From Myxococcales bacterium (lineage in GTDB: Bacteria > Myxococcota_A > Polyangia > Polyangiales > Ga0077539): a stretch of 64,000 nt of DNA. A program made the position numbers and the translations under genes. Each line of letters starts with the position of its first letter. Within the stretch, counting starts at the first letter, position 1. The stretch is from NCBI GenBank assembly GCA_016793325.1, contig JAEUKI010000076.1:1-64000 (forward strand), written 5' to 3'. The notes below the pieces were generated by a model that worked only from the letters and a program-made list of their open reading frames with translations, ran no database searches and was not told the origin of the DNA. Positions 1 through 8,592 of the stretch are shown here, in pieces.

Positions 1-5
1 GCTCC

Positions 6-139
6 GCAGGCGTTCTCGCTCGCGCTCGAACTTAGGAGCGTGAGTTGTCGCGCGAGCGTGCTTCGAATCGCCTGCAAATGTGCAGGTAGAGTTCGAACGT
101 TTCTTCTCTCGAAGTTCGAGCGCGAGCGAGAACGCCTGC
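6..139. repeat. Perfect 28-bp inverted repeat around a 78-bp centre
   Basis: Bases 6-33 and 112-139 are exact reverse complements over 28 bases; the arm begins GCAGGCGTTCTC on the left. Inside lies a second small hairpin, CCTGCA-AATG-TGCAGG, at 71-86. The whole element spans 134 bp in a non-coding stretch. I see no T-tract after either arm, no obvious target-site duplication and no coding sequence inside. It could be a small non-autonomous mobile element, a cruciform or an RNA hairpin; the sequence alone does not decide. Confidence 0.85.
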
Positions 140-194
140 CGAGAAAGACCGCGTGACGGTGCCCCGTGATGTCTTCGAGGCACGATGCGCGGCT

Positions 195-261
195 GCTCGC
201 TGCCGCGCCCCGCTCGCTGCCGCGCCCCGCTCGCTGCCGCGCCCCGCTCGCTGCCGCGCCC
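195..261. repeat. 17-bp tandem repeat, about 3.9 copies
   Basis: The unit GCTCGCTGCCGCGCCCC starts at 195, 212, 229 and 246; the last copy lacks its final base. It lies upstream of the transketolase gene, and the rest of 1-332 shows no convincing gene. A 17-base period is not a multiple of three, so it does not look like a coding repeat. It is probably a slippage-prone array. Confidence 0.9.
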
Positions 262-332
262 AGCGGGGAGACAGACTTGTGTGAGCTCGCTGCGTCGAGG
301 TCTCGCGTCGACTCGGAGTACCCTCGTGCGCG

Positions 333-1205
333 ATGGAACGATCGCTCACGACCGACGAGCACCGTCGGCTCCTCGGCGTCTCGCTGCGGGTGCGCGAGCG
401 CGTCGTCCGGACTGTGTTTCGCGCAGGAAGCGGCCACGTCGGCGCCGCGTTGAGCCAATGCGATGTCCTCGTCTCGCTCTACGAGCGACACCTTCGCGTC
501 GACCCCGCGCGCATGGACGAGCCTACGCGAGATCGTTTCGTGCTCTCGAAGGGCCACGGAGGGTTGGGCCTCGCGGCGGTGCTCGCGGAGCGAGGCATCC
601 TCGCGGACCACGAGCTCGACACCTTTGGCGAGAGCGGGAGTCCCATCGGAATGCACATGGACCACCGCAAGGTCCGCGGCGTCGAGACCGCGACGGGCTC
701 GCTCGGCCACGGCCTCGGAATCGCCGTCGGAATGGCGCTCGGCGCGCGCATCCAGCGTTGGCCTACGCGCGTGTTCTGCTTGCTCAGCGATGGCGAGTGC
801 TACGAGGGAAGCACGTGGGAGGCGGCGCTCAGCGCGAGCGCGTCGGGGCTCACGGGGCTGTGCGCCATCGTCGACCGCAATCGATTGACGATGGACGGGT
901 TTACCGAGAAGGAGGTTCCCCTCGAGCCGCTCGCGGACAAGTGGAGGAGCTTCGGGTGGCGCGTCGAGGTGTGCGACGGCCACGACCACGCGGCGATCGA
1001 CGCGTGCTTTTCGAGAGCAAAAGACCAGGGTCCCGCGGTGATCCTCGCGGAGACCGTCAAGGGCAAGGGCGTCTCGTTCATGGAGCAGCGGCCCGAGTGG
1101 CACTACGGGTCGATCGACTCGGCGAAGCTCGACGAGGCGCTTCGTTCGATCGCAGAACAACACCGGGCGGCGCTGGCCGCGATCGCGTCCGGAGGCGCTC
1201 GATGA
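333..1205 (+). CDS. Transketolase, N-terminal (TPP-binding) subunit
   Basis: This 290-aa protein matches the N-terminal half of transketolase, which binds thiamine diphosphate and transfers two-carbon ketol units in the pentose phosphate pathway. Visible motifs are the substrate/TPP loop GSGH near residue 32, SKGHGG near 72, TGSLGHGLG at 121-129, and the TPP/Mg motif SDGECYEGSTWEAA at 152-165 followed by Asn183. A full transketolase is about 650 aa; here the C-terminal half is the next gene, overlapping by ATGA. Split transketolases are known in many archaea and bacteria. It could instead serve a specialised sugar or secondary pathway, because it sits with lipid-type genes. The ATG at 333 opens the N-terminal helix at the expected place. 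Confidence 0.93.
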   Translation: MERSLTTDEHRRLLGVSLRVRERVVRTVFRAGSGHVGAALSQCDVLVSLYERHLRVDPARMDEPTRDRFVLSKGHGGLGLAAVLAERGILADHELDTFGESGSPIGMHMDHRKVRGVETATGSLGHGLGIAVGMALGARIQRWPTRVFCLLSDGECYEGSTWEAALSASASGLTGLCAIVDRNRLTMDGFTEKEVPLEPLADKWRSFGWRVEVCDGHDHAAIDACFSRAKDQGPAVILAETVKGKGVSFMEQRPEWHYGSIDSAKLDEALRSIAEQHRAALAAIASGGAR

Positions 1206-2239
1206 GCGAATCGTCTGACAAATCGCAGTCCAAAGTGCGAGGGTTCACGTGGACGGTCGGCGATCACGCGCTGCTCTCGTCGAGCGACGTGTGGGGCGAA
1301 GCGCTCGTGGAGGCAGGGCGCGCGGACCCGAGGATCGTGACGGTGACGGCGGACCTCGCGGAGACCACGCGCTTGCAAGAGTTCAAGCGGGCGTTTCCCG
1401 AACGCGCGATCAACGTGGGAATCGCCGAGCAGAACCTCGTCGCGGTCGCGGCGGGCCTCGCGGCGATGGGGCTCGTCCCGGTCGTGTGCACGTACGCGAC
1501 GTTCGCCGTGCTGCGCGCGGCAGAGTTCGTGCGCACGGACCTCGGCTACGGCCGTCGCAACGTCAAGCTCATCGGAACGCTCGCGGGCGTCGCATACGGG
1601 CAGGGCGGACCGACGCACCACGCGGCGGAGGACCTCGCGCTCTTGCGGGCCGTTCCCGAGCTCGTGATCCTCGCGCCGAGCGACGGCTTCGAGATGGCCG
1701 CAGCCCTTCGCGCGGCGATCGCGCACGAGGGCCCCGTGTACCTCCGATGGGGCAGGGGAACAGAAACACCGGACGCCTCGAAGCGCGACGCCCCGTTCGT
1801 GATCGGCCCGATGCAAGAGCGCGTCGGTGGCTCGGACGTCACCGTGCTCGCCTACGGACCGACAGTGCAAGAGGCCGAACGCGCGGCGCGCCGGGCGCAG
1901 CGCGCGGGCGTATCGACGAGGGTGCTCGCGGCTCCGACGCTCGCGCCGCTCGATCGAGACTCGATTGTGTGTGCCGCGAAAGAGACGCGGCGGTTGATCA
2001 CGGTCGAGGACCACTCGATCGTCGGCGGGCTCGCGAGCGCCGTGGCCGAGACCGTCGCGCGCGCGGGGCTGGCCGTGCGGCTCGCGTCGCTCGGGCACCG
2101 AGAGCGGTATCTGCCCATGGGCGTCCCCGAGGACCTGATGGCGATCGGCGGGTTCGACGAAGACGCGATCTACGAAGAAATTCTCAGGGTGTGTCGCGTC
2201 GCTGCCCCGACGGCCGACGACGATTGGGAGGACCGTTGA
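1202..2239 (+). CDS. Transketolase, C-terminal subunit
   Basis: This 345-aa protein carries the pyrimidine-binding and C-terminal domains of transketolase. The catalytic Glu that activates the TPP aminopyrimidine is E76 in NVGIAEQNL; GQGGPTHH follows near residue 140, and a C-terminal Rossmann-like domain starts around residue 215. It must pair with the upstream subunit to form the active site. The ATG overlaps the upstream stop (ATGA), which implies translational coupling. A longer ORF in the same frame runs back to base 185 but is only the antisense-free shadow over the first gene. Confidence 0.93.
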   Translation: MSESSDKSQSKVRGFTWTVGDHALLSSSDVWGEALVEAGRADPRIVTVTADLAETTRLQEFKRAFPERAINVGIAEQNLVAVAAGLAAMGLVPVVCTYATFAVLRAAEFVRTDLGYGRRNVKLIGTLAGVAYGQGGPTHHAAEDLALLRAVPELVILAPSDGFEMAAALRAAIAHEGPVYLRWGRGTETPDASKRDAPFVIGPMQERVGGSDVTVLAYGPTVQEAERAARRAQRAGVSTRVLAAPTLAPLDRDSIVCAAKETRRLITVEDHSIVGGLASAVAETVARAGLAVRLASLGHRERYLPMGVPEDLMAIGGFDEDAIYEEILRVCRVAAPTADDDWEDR

Positions 2240-3027
2240 GCGCGGACACGCACGACGACTGTGCGCTGAGGGCGCGAGTGTTCTTGCGCGCGGTGCTCCC
2301 GCTCGTGAGCCTCGTCGCCGAGCGATCGCGGGGACTCTCTGCGACGACCCGCGGCGCGATCGAGCTGTCGCTCGCAGACGAGAGCCTCGCGTCGACCCTC
2401 TCGGTCGACGGAGCGCGCGCGCACGTCACGCACGGGCGCAGCGAGCGCCCGGATGTTCGCTGGGTGTTTCGAGACGCGCGGTCGCTCAACGACTTCTTCA
2501 TCGGTCGGCCTTCGCTCCCGAAGATCACGCCGTGGATGGGGCTCGCTTCGCCGCTCGTGAGCGCGCGGGGCACGCAGCTGTTGCTCGGGCTTCGCGTGCT
2601 CGACCCGCGAAACAACCCGCCGTCGCTCTCGCTCGAAGACAAGCGACTGCGCGTTCGGATGCTGCTCGCGCTCGTGACGCGGGCCATCGCCGAGCTGCAT
2701 CGCTGCGAGTGGGCTCCGGCGCGGTCGCTCACGAAGGTCGATCGCGAGCGCGTGTTCCAGTGGACCATTTCGGAGACCGGCGACGGAGCGTACCTGCGCG
2801 TGCGCCCCGATCGCGCCTGCGCCGGGACGGGGGTGTACAGCGGCCGCGAGCCCTTCGTGCACACGGTGTTTCGCGACGTCGAGAGCGCGTTTTCAGCGCT
2901 GACCGCGAGCAAAAGTCAGATGGAAGGGTTTCGGGGAGGCGCCGTCGTCACGCACGGAAGTCCCGAGTACGTTCGCAAAGTGTCGTACTTGATGCAGCAA
3001 GTGGACGCGATGCTCATGGGCTCGTGA
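2236..3027 (+). CDS. SCP2-like putative lipid-binding protein
   Basis: This gene starts at TTG 2236, overlapping the transketolase stop (TTGA), and encodes 263 aa; GTG 2278 is another possible start. The central part (about residues 45-110) has the pattern of an SCP2 sterol-transfer domain: a short strand, a conserved 'RPDVRWVFRD' step, then 'LNDFFIGR' and 'LPKITPWMG'. The SCP2 assignment is by eye. Such proteins bind hydrophobic ligands such as sterols or acyl chains, which would suit the fatty acid hydroxylase/sterol desaturase gene 10 bases downstream. No signal peptide is seen. What the lipid partner has to do with the transketolase is unclear. Confidence 0.6.
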   Translation: MSADTHDDCALRARVFLRAVLPLVSLVAERSRGLSATTRGAIELSLADESLASTLSVDGARAHVTHGRSERPDVRWVFRDARSLNDFFIGRPSLPKITPWMGLASPLVSARGTQLLLGLRVLDPRNNPPSLSLEDKRLRVRMLLALVTRAIAELHRCEWAPARSLTKVDRERVFQWTISETGDGAYLRVRPDRACAGTGVYSGREPFVHTVFRDVESAFSALTASKSQMEGFRGGAVVTHGSPEYVRKVSYLMQQVDAMLMGS

Positions 3028-3037
3028 GCGGAGGCGC

Positions 3038-4147
3038 ATGGAGACGACCGCGTACTACGCCTACGGGCTGCCGATCTACATCGCGATCTTGTTGATCGAG
3101 CGGCGCGTGATGCTGCGCAAAGGCGAGCGCGCGATCACGTTCGCGACGGCGTTCGGCAATCTGTCTGCGGGCTTCGGGACGATCGTGATCGGGCTCTTTC
3201 TCGGCCCTGTGTTGATCGCGCTGTACCTGTGGGCGCTGAAGACCTTCGCGCTCGTTCGGTGGCCGTCGGGCAGCCTCGGGCCGTGGGTGCTCGCGTTCGT
3301 GTTCGCGGACTTCGGGCACTATTGGCACCACCGGATGGACCATCGCGTCGCTGCCCTGTGGGCCGTGCACGGCGTCCATCACATGCCCGAAGAGATGAAC
3401 TTCTCGGTCGCGATGCGACACGCGTGGTTCTCGGATTTGTACTCGTTTCCGTTCTACGCGCCGCTGCCGTTGTTGGGCGTCCCGATGGAGCACTTCTTCA
3501 TCGCGACGACGGCGCTGTCGTTTCACGCGTTGATTACGCACACCGAGCACTTTCGCTTTCCGTCGTTCGGCTTCCTCGTGACGCCGGCGTCGCACTCGCT
3601 GCACCACGCGCGCAACGAGCGGTACATCGACAAGAACTTCGGCGCGATGTTCTGCCTCTGGGACAAGCTCTTCGGGACGCACGTCGTCCGCGACCCCGAC
3701 GTCCCCCCGGAGTACGGAACGCCGAGCGGCTACCGCACTCACGACGGCGCGCTCGCGCAGTTCATCCTGTGGCGCGATCTCTTCGCGTTGGCGCGACAGT
3801 GTCGCTCGCTTCGCGACCTCGCGCGGGTCTTCTTCGGTCGGCCGGGGACCGTTCCCGAGGGCGTCGTGCCCGTCGCGATCGTGCCCGCGCGCGCCTCGGA
3901 CGAGATCCGCGTGCCCGTGAAGGTCTACGTCGCGGCGCAGTTCACCGTGAGCGTCTTCAGCGCGCTCTACGTGTGCGTCGCGCGCGAGTCGCTGCCGTGG
4001 CCCGTGAAGCTCTTCGGGCTCTTCGCAGTGCTCGCGTGCCTGACGACCCTCGGCGGTCTGCTCGACGGACGGCGCCGCGCGTGGCGCTGGGAGATCGCGC
4101 GCGTGTGCGTGACCGCGCCCGTGCTCGTCGCGCTCGCGCTGCGTTGA
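3038..4147 (+). CDS. Fatty acid hydroxylase / sterol desaturase family membrane protein
   Basis: This 369-aa integral membrane protein has the diiron histidine clusters of the fatty acid hydroxylase superfamily: HYWHH at 94-98, HGVHH at 111-115 and HSLHH at 186-190. Hydrophobic segments precede the first cluster (about 10-22, 45-65, 82-93) and two more lie near the C-terminus (about 305-325, 350-368). The family inserts hydroxyls or double bonds into sterols, ceramides or other lipids at the membrane. It is the last gene of the operon, 10 bases after the SCP2-like gene. The ATG at 3038 follows a GGAGG-like site. The lipid substrate cannot be read from sequence. Confidence 0.9.
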   Translation: METTAYYAYGLPIYIAILLIERRVMLRKGERAITFATAFGNLSAGFGTIVIGLFLGPVLIALYLWALKTFALVRWPSGSLGPWVLAFVFADFGHYWHHRMDHRVAALWAVHGVHHMPEEMNFSVAMRHAWFSDLYSFPFYAPLPLLGVPMEHFFIATTALSFHALITHTEHFRFPSFGFLVTPASHSLHHARNERYIDKNFGAMFCLWDKLFGTHVVRDPDVPPEYGTPSGYRTHDGALAQFILWRDLFALARQCRSLRDLARVFFGRPGTVPEGVVPVAIVPARASDEIRVPVKVYVAAQFTVSVFSALYVCVARESLPWPVKLFGLFAVLACLTTLGGLLDGRRRAWRWEIARVCVTAPVLVALALR

Positions 4148-4159
4148 GCGCGACGAGCG

Positions 4160-7100
4160 TCAGATGCCGGAGACGACAATGGGGGCGAGTCGACTGCTCA
4201 TGGTCCCGTCGCCGAGCTGTCCGTACACGTTCGATCCCCAGCAGAATACCTGCCCTCCCGCGCGAATCGCGCACGTGAAGCGATGACCGCTCGCGACCTC
4301 TGTCGCGTCGCTGACGCCGCTCACGGGGACGACTCTTGTCTGATCGACGATCGTTCCGTCGCCGAGTTGGCTCGCGTCGTTTTCGCCCCAACAAGCGACC
4401 TCGCCGGTCAATCGACGGGCGCACGAGTGCGCACGCCCCGCTGAGATTTGCGTCGCGTCGACGAGCGCCGTGACTTGGACGGGCGTGCTGCGTTGGTCGG
4501 AGGTACCGTCGCCGAGCAGCCCGCCGCCGCCTGCGCAGAACACTCGCGAACCGCTCGTTCGAACGCACGAGTGTGTGCTTCCGGCGGCTGCGCTCGTCAC
4601 GGTCGCGGGCGCCATGCTGAGCGTCGGAATCCGTCGAGGCGAACTGTCCCCGACGCCGAGCTGACCGTCGAGGTTCTTTCCCCAGCACCAGAGCGCTCCG
4701 CCCGTGTTGACTGCGCATGTGTGCTCGCTCCCCGTCGCGAGGTCCGTCGCTGTCCCGAAGCCGCTCGCCTCCACGGGCGTCGCCGAGTTCATCGAGACAG
4801 CAGCGTTGCCGAGCTGCCCCAGGCGGTTGTCGCCCCAGCAGGACACCGTGTTGTCCGAACGTCGCGCGCATGTGTGGGAGGCCCCCGCGCTCACCTGCGT
4901 CCCGTTGCTGAGCATCATCACGTCGACGGGGCTCGTCCGCGCCCCCATGGATCCGTCGCCGAGCTGCCCGCGGTTGTTCGCGCCCCAGCAACGAACCGCG
5001 CCCGTCGAGAGCCTCGCGCACGAGTGCTCCCAACCGACGCTGACTTGCGTCGCCGACGTGAGCGACGGCGTGAGCGTCGGAGTGACTCGACTCGTCTGCG
5101 TCCCGTCCCCGAGCTGACCCTTCGCGTTGTCACCCCAACACCACACCTGGCCCATCACGACCGCGCACGTATGCGTCAATCCCGTGGCGATGTCGGTCGC
5201 GCCCGTGATCGTGCCCGAGCGCACCGGAGCGCGGCGATTCGTGTCTGCGTTTGCAAGCTGCCCCCATTCGTTGCTGCCCCAGCACACGACGCTTCGATCC
5301 GCGCGTCGCGCACAGGTGTGATTGGCGCCCGCCGCGATGTGCGTCGCGTTGGTCACGCCCGTGACCGCGACGGAGAGAGGACCGTTGTTGCGCGTCTGGT
5401 CGCCGAGTTGGCCGAACGCGTTGAAGCCCCAGCAACGAACTTCGCCCGTGCCGAGTCGCGCGCAAGAGTGGTTGCGTCCCACCGCGAGCTCGACGGCGTT
5501 GGCGATGCCCGTGACCGCGATCGCGAGCAGCGAGTCGCTCATCGTCCCGTTGCCGAGTTGATTTTCACCATTTCCACCCCAGCAGAGAACGGTGCCGCGC
5601 GCGGAGCGAGCGCAGGTGTGGAGCGCGCCTGCCGCGATTTCGACAGCGTCAGTCACGCCCGAGACCGCGACCGGCGTTCGCACGGCGAGGCTCGCCGAGC
5701 CGTTTCCGAGTTGCCCGCTGCCGTTGTGGCCCCAGCACACGACAGCTCCGCTTCGTCGTCGCGCGCACGTGTGATCCAGCGAGGCGTCGAGCTCGACGGC
5801 GTCGTCGAGTCCGGTGACGTCCGTCGGCATCGCGCTGCTGCCAGTCGCGCCGTTGCCCAATTGGCCTCGGTTGTTCGATCCCCAGCACATGACCCGCCCC
5901 GAGGCGCGTCGCGCGCACGTGTGCTCGTCGCCGGTCGCGACTTCGACGGCGTCGGCGATGCCAGGGACGTTCACTGGTGTTGTGCTCATCGTCATCGCCG
6001 TGACGCCGAGCTGTCCGCTCTGGTTGTTGCCCCAACAAGTGATCTGCCCCGTGCTTCGCACGACGCACGTGTGTGCGGCCCCGGCGCTCGCGTCCAACGC
6101 GTCGCCGACGCCGCCGACGAGCGTGGGCACGATCCGCATCGCGGTGCTCCCGTCGCCGAGCTGCCCGCGGTCGTTGGCGCCCCAACACACGATTTGGCCG
6201 TTCGATCGACGCGCGCACGTGTGGTTGTCGCCGCCAGTGAGCACCCCGTACTCGTTGGCGGCGATGGGCGTCTGCGAGCTCCGAACAACCATCGTCCCGT
6301 CGCCGAGCTGCCCCGAGTCGTTGTCGCCCCAACACACGATCACGCCCGTCGTCCGAAGCGCGCACGTGTGGCGTCCGCCCGCGCTCGTGCTGCGCGCGTT
6401 GTCGAGGTTGACCACTGCGACTGGCGCGCTGCGCGCGATCGTCGTTCGGTCGCCGAGCTGTCCTCGATCATTGTTGCCCCAGCACGTAGCCTGTCCGCTC
6501 GCGCGCACGGCGCACGTGTGCTGGTGACCAGCGTCGACGTTGCTGCCGTCCGCGAGCATTTGCACCGGCGTGGGAACGCGGACGAGCGGCGTACCCGCGC
6601 CCGTGCCGAGTCGACCTCCGGTGTTGTCTCCCCAGCACACGGTCGCGCCGGTCACGAGCTTCGCGCACGTGTGCGCTGCCCCTGCGGTGATTTGAGCGGC
6701 GTTGCTCAAACCGAACACGGGCTCGGGCCGCGATCGAGCCACGGTGGTTCGGTCGCCGAGCTGCGCAGAGGCGTTGGATCCCCAGCAATACACCTGACCG
6801 CTGCTCACTCGAGCGCACGCGTGGAGCGCGCCGACGGCGAGCTCGACGGCTCCCGCGACCATGAGCACCGGGACGAACGTCCTGCTGTTGGCGTTGTTTC
6901 CTCTGCCGAGCTGTCCGAATTGGTTGTTGCCCCAGCACACGACGTCGCCGCTGTTGCGCCGCGCGCAGCTGAACGTCGACCCCACACGAACCTCGGCGAC
7001 GTCGCGAAGGCCGGTGACCGCCGCTGGCTCCCGTTGGTCGACGATCGAGTTGTTTCCGAGCTGCCCGAACTCGTTGTCGCCCCAGCAAAGCACCTCGCCG

Positions 7101-8500
7101 GTGGCGAGCGACGCGCACGTGTGCCGATCGCCGGACGAGATGCTCCTCGCGCTGGTGACCCCCACGACGGTGGTCGCGAGCGATTGATTTTGTGTGCTTC
7201 CGAGTCCGAGCTGTCCTTGCGCGTTGCTGCCCCAGCAGAGCACCGCGCCGGCGTTGCTCCGCGCGCAGGTGTGCGAGGTTCCCGCGCTCACTTCGGCGAA
7301 GGTGTCGTCGCGGCACACGCCGCGGTTGCAGGCGCCGGAGGTGCAGCGGATGTTGCAGCCGCCACAGTGATTGGGGTTGTTCGTGACGTCGACCTCGCAG
7401 CCGTTGTCACCGCGTCCGTCGCAGTTTCCTCGGCCATCGGCGCAGCGCGACACGTTGCACACGCTGCCAGCGCACACGCCGAACCCCGTGGGCGGCGTCT
7501 GCTGCCCACTCGCGCCGATCGTCGAGTCCACGCACTGTCCTTCGTCCGTCGCGCCGTCGCAGTCGTCGTCGACGCCGTTGCACATCTCGAGAACGGGGCC
7601 GTTGTTGCGGCAGTCCCTCGCACCTCCAGCGCAGACCGTGATGGCGTCGGCGCAGCGCCCCACAGTGCCCGCGCCGGGCATGCAACGGTTGCCGATTTCG
7701 CTGTCGTTGGCCCCGTCGAGCGTCGTCGGGTCGCAGTCGTTGTCGAGTCCGTCGCAGTTCTCGACCCGGCGCGGCGCGCGCTGCCGATCGTTGTCGTCGC
7801 AGTCGACGTTGGCGCCGGCCGGCGTCACGTTTGTGTAGCCGGGCAGACACGCGCCGCACTGCAGAATCACCGCGGCCGATGGCGTCGCGAACCCGTCGAG
7901 GTCTCGATCGAGGTAGCAGCTCGTCTTGATGAAGTCTTCGTCGACATCCCCGTTGCAGTTGTCGTCGAGGTCGTTGCAGGCCTCGGGCGACGCAGGCGAT
8001 CGCGTCGTCAATCGGTCGTTGCAGTCGGTGCCGGTCACCCTCGTGGCGCTCACGAACAGCGTGGGAGGAGCCACGCTGCCGTCCGCGCCCGCGTCCGATG
8101 TCGTCGCGCCGCACGAGTCCCCATCGCCCGGGGTCCGAAGGTTGTTGGCGCACGCCACGCTCACGAAGCGATCGCCGTCGGCGTCACCATCGCTTCCCGG
8201 CATGGGGCTCGCGACCGTGCACGGGTTGCAGTCTTCGTCGACGCCTTCGCTGTCGCAGACCTCGCGCCGGCTCGGGTTGATGAGTGGGTTGCTGTCGTCG
8301 CAATCGTCGCCGCCGCACGGTCCTGCGGCTTGGTGCCCGTCGTTGTCGTTGTCGACGCAGGTCCCGCCATCGATGTTGGGAACATCGGGAGGAGGAGGAA
8401 CCTCGTTCGTCGCGTCGTGGATGGGCCCGTCTTGGCTCGGCGGCGCGGTGCACCCAACAGCAAGTAAGGCGAGCACGCCCAGCGACAGGACACGAAGCAT
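4160..8500 (-). CDS. Giant lipoprotein with MopE-type motifs and 21 RCC1 repeats
   Basis: This 1446-aa predicted lipoprotein starts at ATG 8500 after a GAGGGTG ribosome site; the signal MLRVLSLGVLALLAVGC ends in a lipobox Cys. Residues about 40-330 hold MopE-like Asp/Cys motifs such as DCDD-N...CDG-DNDCD, usually taken to bind metals, and then a CGGC-type Cys module. From about residue 400 to the end I count 21 RCC1-type repeats of 48-52 aa, each with HTCA...CWG.N..GQLG. RCC1 propellers have seven blades, so 21 repeats could fold as three. Nearly every repeat has two Cys, unlike nuclear RCC1, which suggests disulfides outside the cell. The role is probably surface display or binding. Confidence 0.92.
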   Translation of the reverse strand: MLRVLSLGVLALLAVGCTAPPSQDGPIHDATNEVPPPPDVPNIDGGTCVDNDNDGHQAAGPCGGDDCDDSNPLINPSRREVCDSEGVDEDCNPCTVASPMPGSDGDADGDRFVSVACANNLRTPGDGDSCGATTSDAGADGSVAPPTLFVSATRVTGTDCNDRLTTRSPASPEACNDLDDNCNGDVDEDFIKTSCYLDRDLDGFATPSAAVILQCGACLPGYTNVTPAGANVDCDDNDRQRAPRRVENCDGLDNDCDPTTLDGANDSEIGNRCMPGAGTVGRCADAITVCAGGARDCRNNGPVLEMCNGVDDDCDGATDEGQCVDSTIGASGQQTPPTGFGVCAGSVCNVSRCADGRGNCDGRGDNGCEVDVTNNPNHCGGCNIRCTSGACNRGVCRDDTFAEVSAGTSHTCARSNAGAVLCWGSNAQGQLGLGSTQNQSLATTVVGVTSARSISSGDRHTCASLATGEVLCWGDNEFGQLGNNSIVDQREPAAVTGLRDVAEVRVGSTFSCARRNSGDVVCWGNNQFGQLGRGNNANSRTFVPVLMVAGAVELAVGALHACARVSSGQVYCWGSNASAQLGDRTTVARSRPEPVFGLSNAAQITAGAAHTCAKLVTGATVCWGDNTGGRLGTGAGTPLVRVPTPVQMLADGSNVDAGHQHTCAVRASGQATCWGNNDRGQLGDRTTIARSAPVAVVNLDNARSTSAGGRHTCALRTTGVIVCWGDNDSGQLGDGTMVVRSSQTPIAANEYGVLTGGDNHTCARRSNGQIVCWGANDRGQLGDGSTAMRIVPTLVGGVGDALDASAGAAHTCVVRSTGQITCWGNNQSGQLGVTAMTMSTTPVNVPGIADAVEVATGDEHTCARRASGRVMCWGSNNRGQLGNGATGSSAMPTDVTGLDDAVELDASLDHTCARRRSGAVVCWGHNGSGQLGNGSASLAVRTPVAVSGVTDAVEIAAGALHTCARSARGTVLCWGGNGENQLGNGTMSDSLLAIAVTGIANAVELAVGRNHSCARLGTGEVRCWGFNAFGQLGDQTRNNGPLSVAVTGVTNATHIAAGANHTCARRADRSVVCWGSNEWGQLANADTNRRAPVRSGTITGATDIATGLTHTCAVVMGQVWCWGDNAKGQLGDGTQTSRVTPTLTPSLTSATQVSVGWEHSCARLSTGAVRCWGANNRGQLGDGSMGARTSPVDVMMLSNGTQVSAGASHTCARRSDNTVSCWGDNRLGQLGNAAVSMNSATPVEASGFGTATDLATGSEHTCAVNTGGALWCWGKNLDGQLGVGDSSPRRIPTLSMAPATVTSAAAGSTHSCVRTSGSRVFCAGGGGLLGDGTSDQRSTPVQVTALVDATQISAGRAHSCARRLTGEVACWGENDASQLGDGTIVDQTRVVPVSGVSDATEVASGHRFTCAIRAGGQVFCWGSNVYGQLGDGTMSSRLAPIVVSGI

Positions 8501-8592
8501 GTTCACCCTCACGATCGACAGAGTTCGAAACGACGTTGCGTTCGCACGCTATCGGCAATCAGCGTCGTTTGCGAGCGCGCACCTCGCGGTCA

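Noticed and set aside
195..261. Possible CRISPR array
   Set aside because: Four 17-bp copies stand head to tail with no spacers and no cas genes.
1103..2862. Long antisense ORFs over the transketolase and SCP2-like genes
   Set aside because: They are Arg-rich shadows with no motif, and the + strand genes have clear motifs and coupled starts.
4448..8467. 1339-codon open frame on the + strand
   Set aside because: It is the complement-frame shadow of the RCC1 lipoprotein on the - strand. Its protein is Arg/Ala/His-rich and repeats only because the RCC1 gene repeats.
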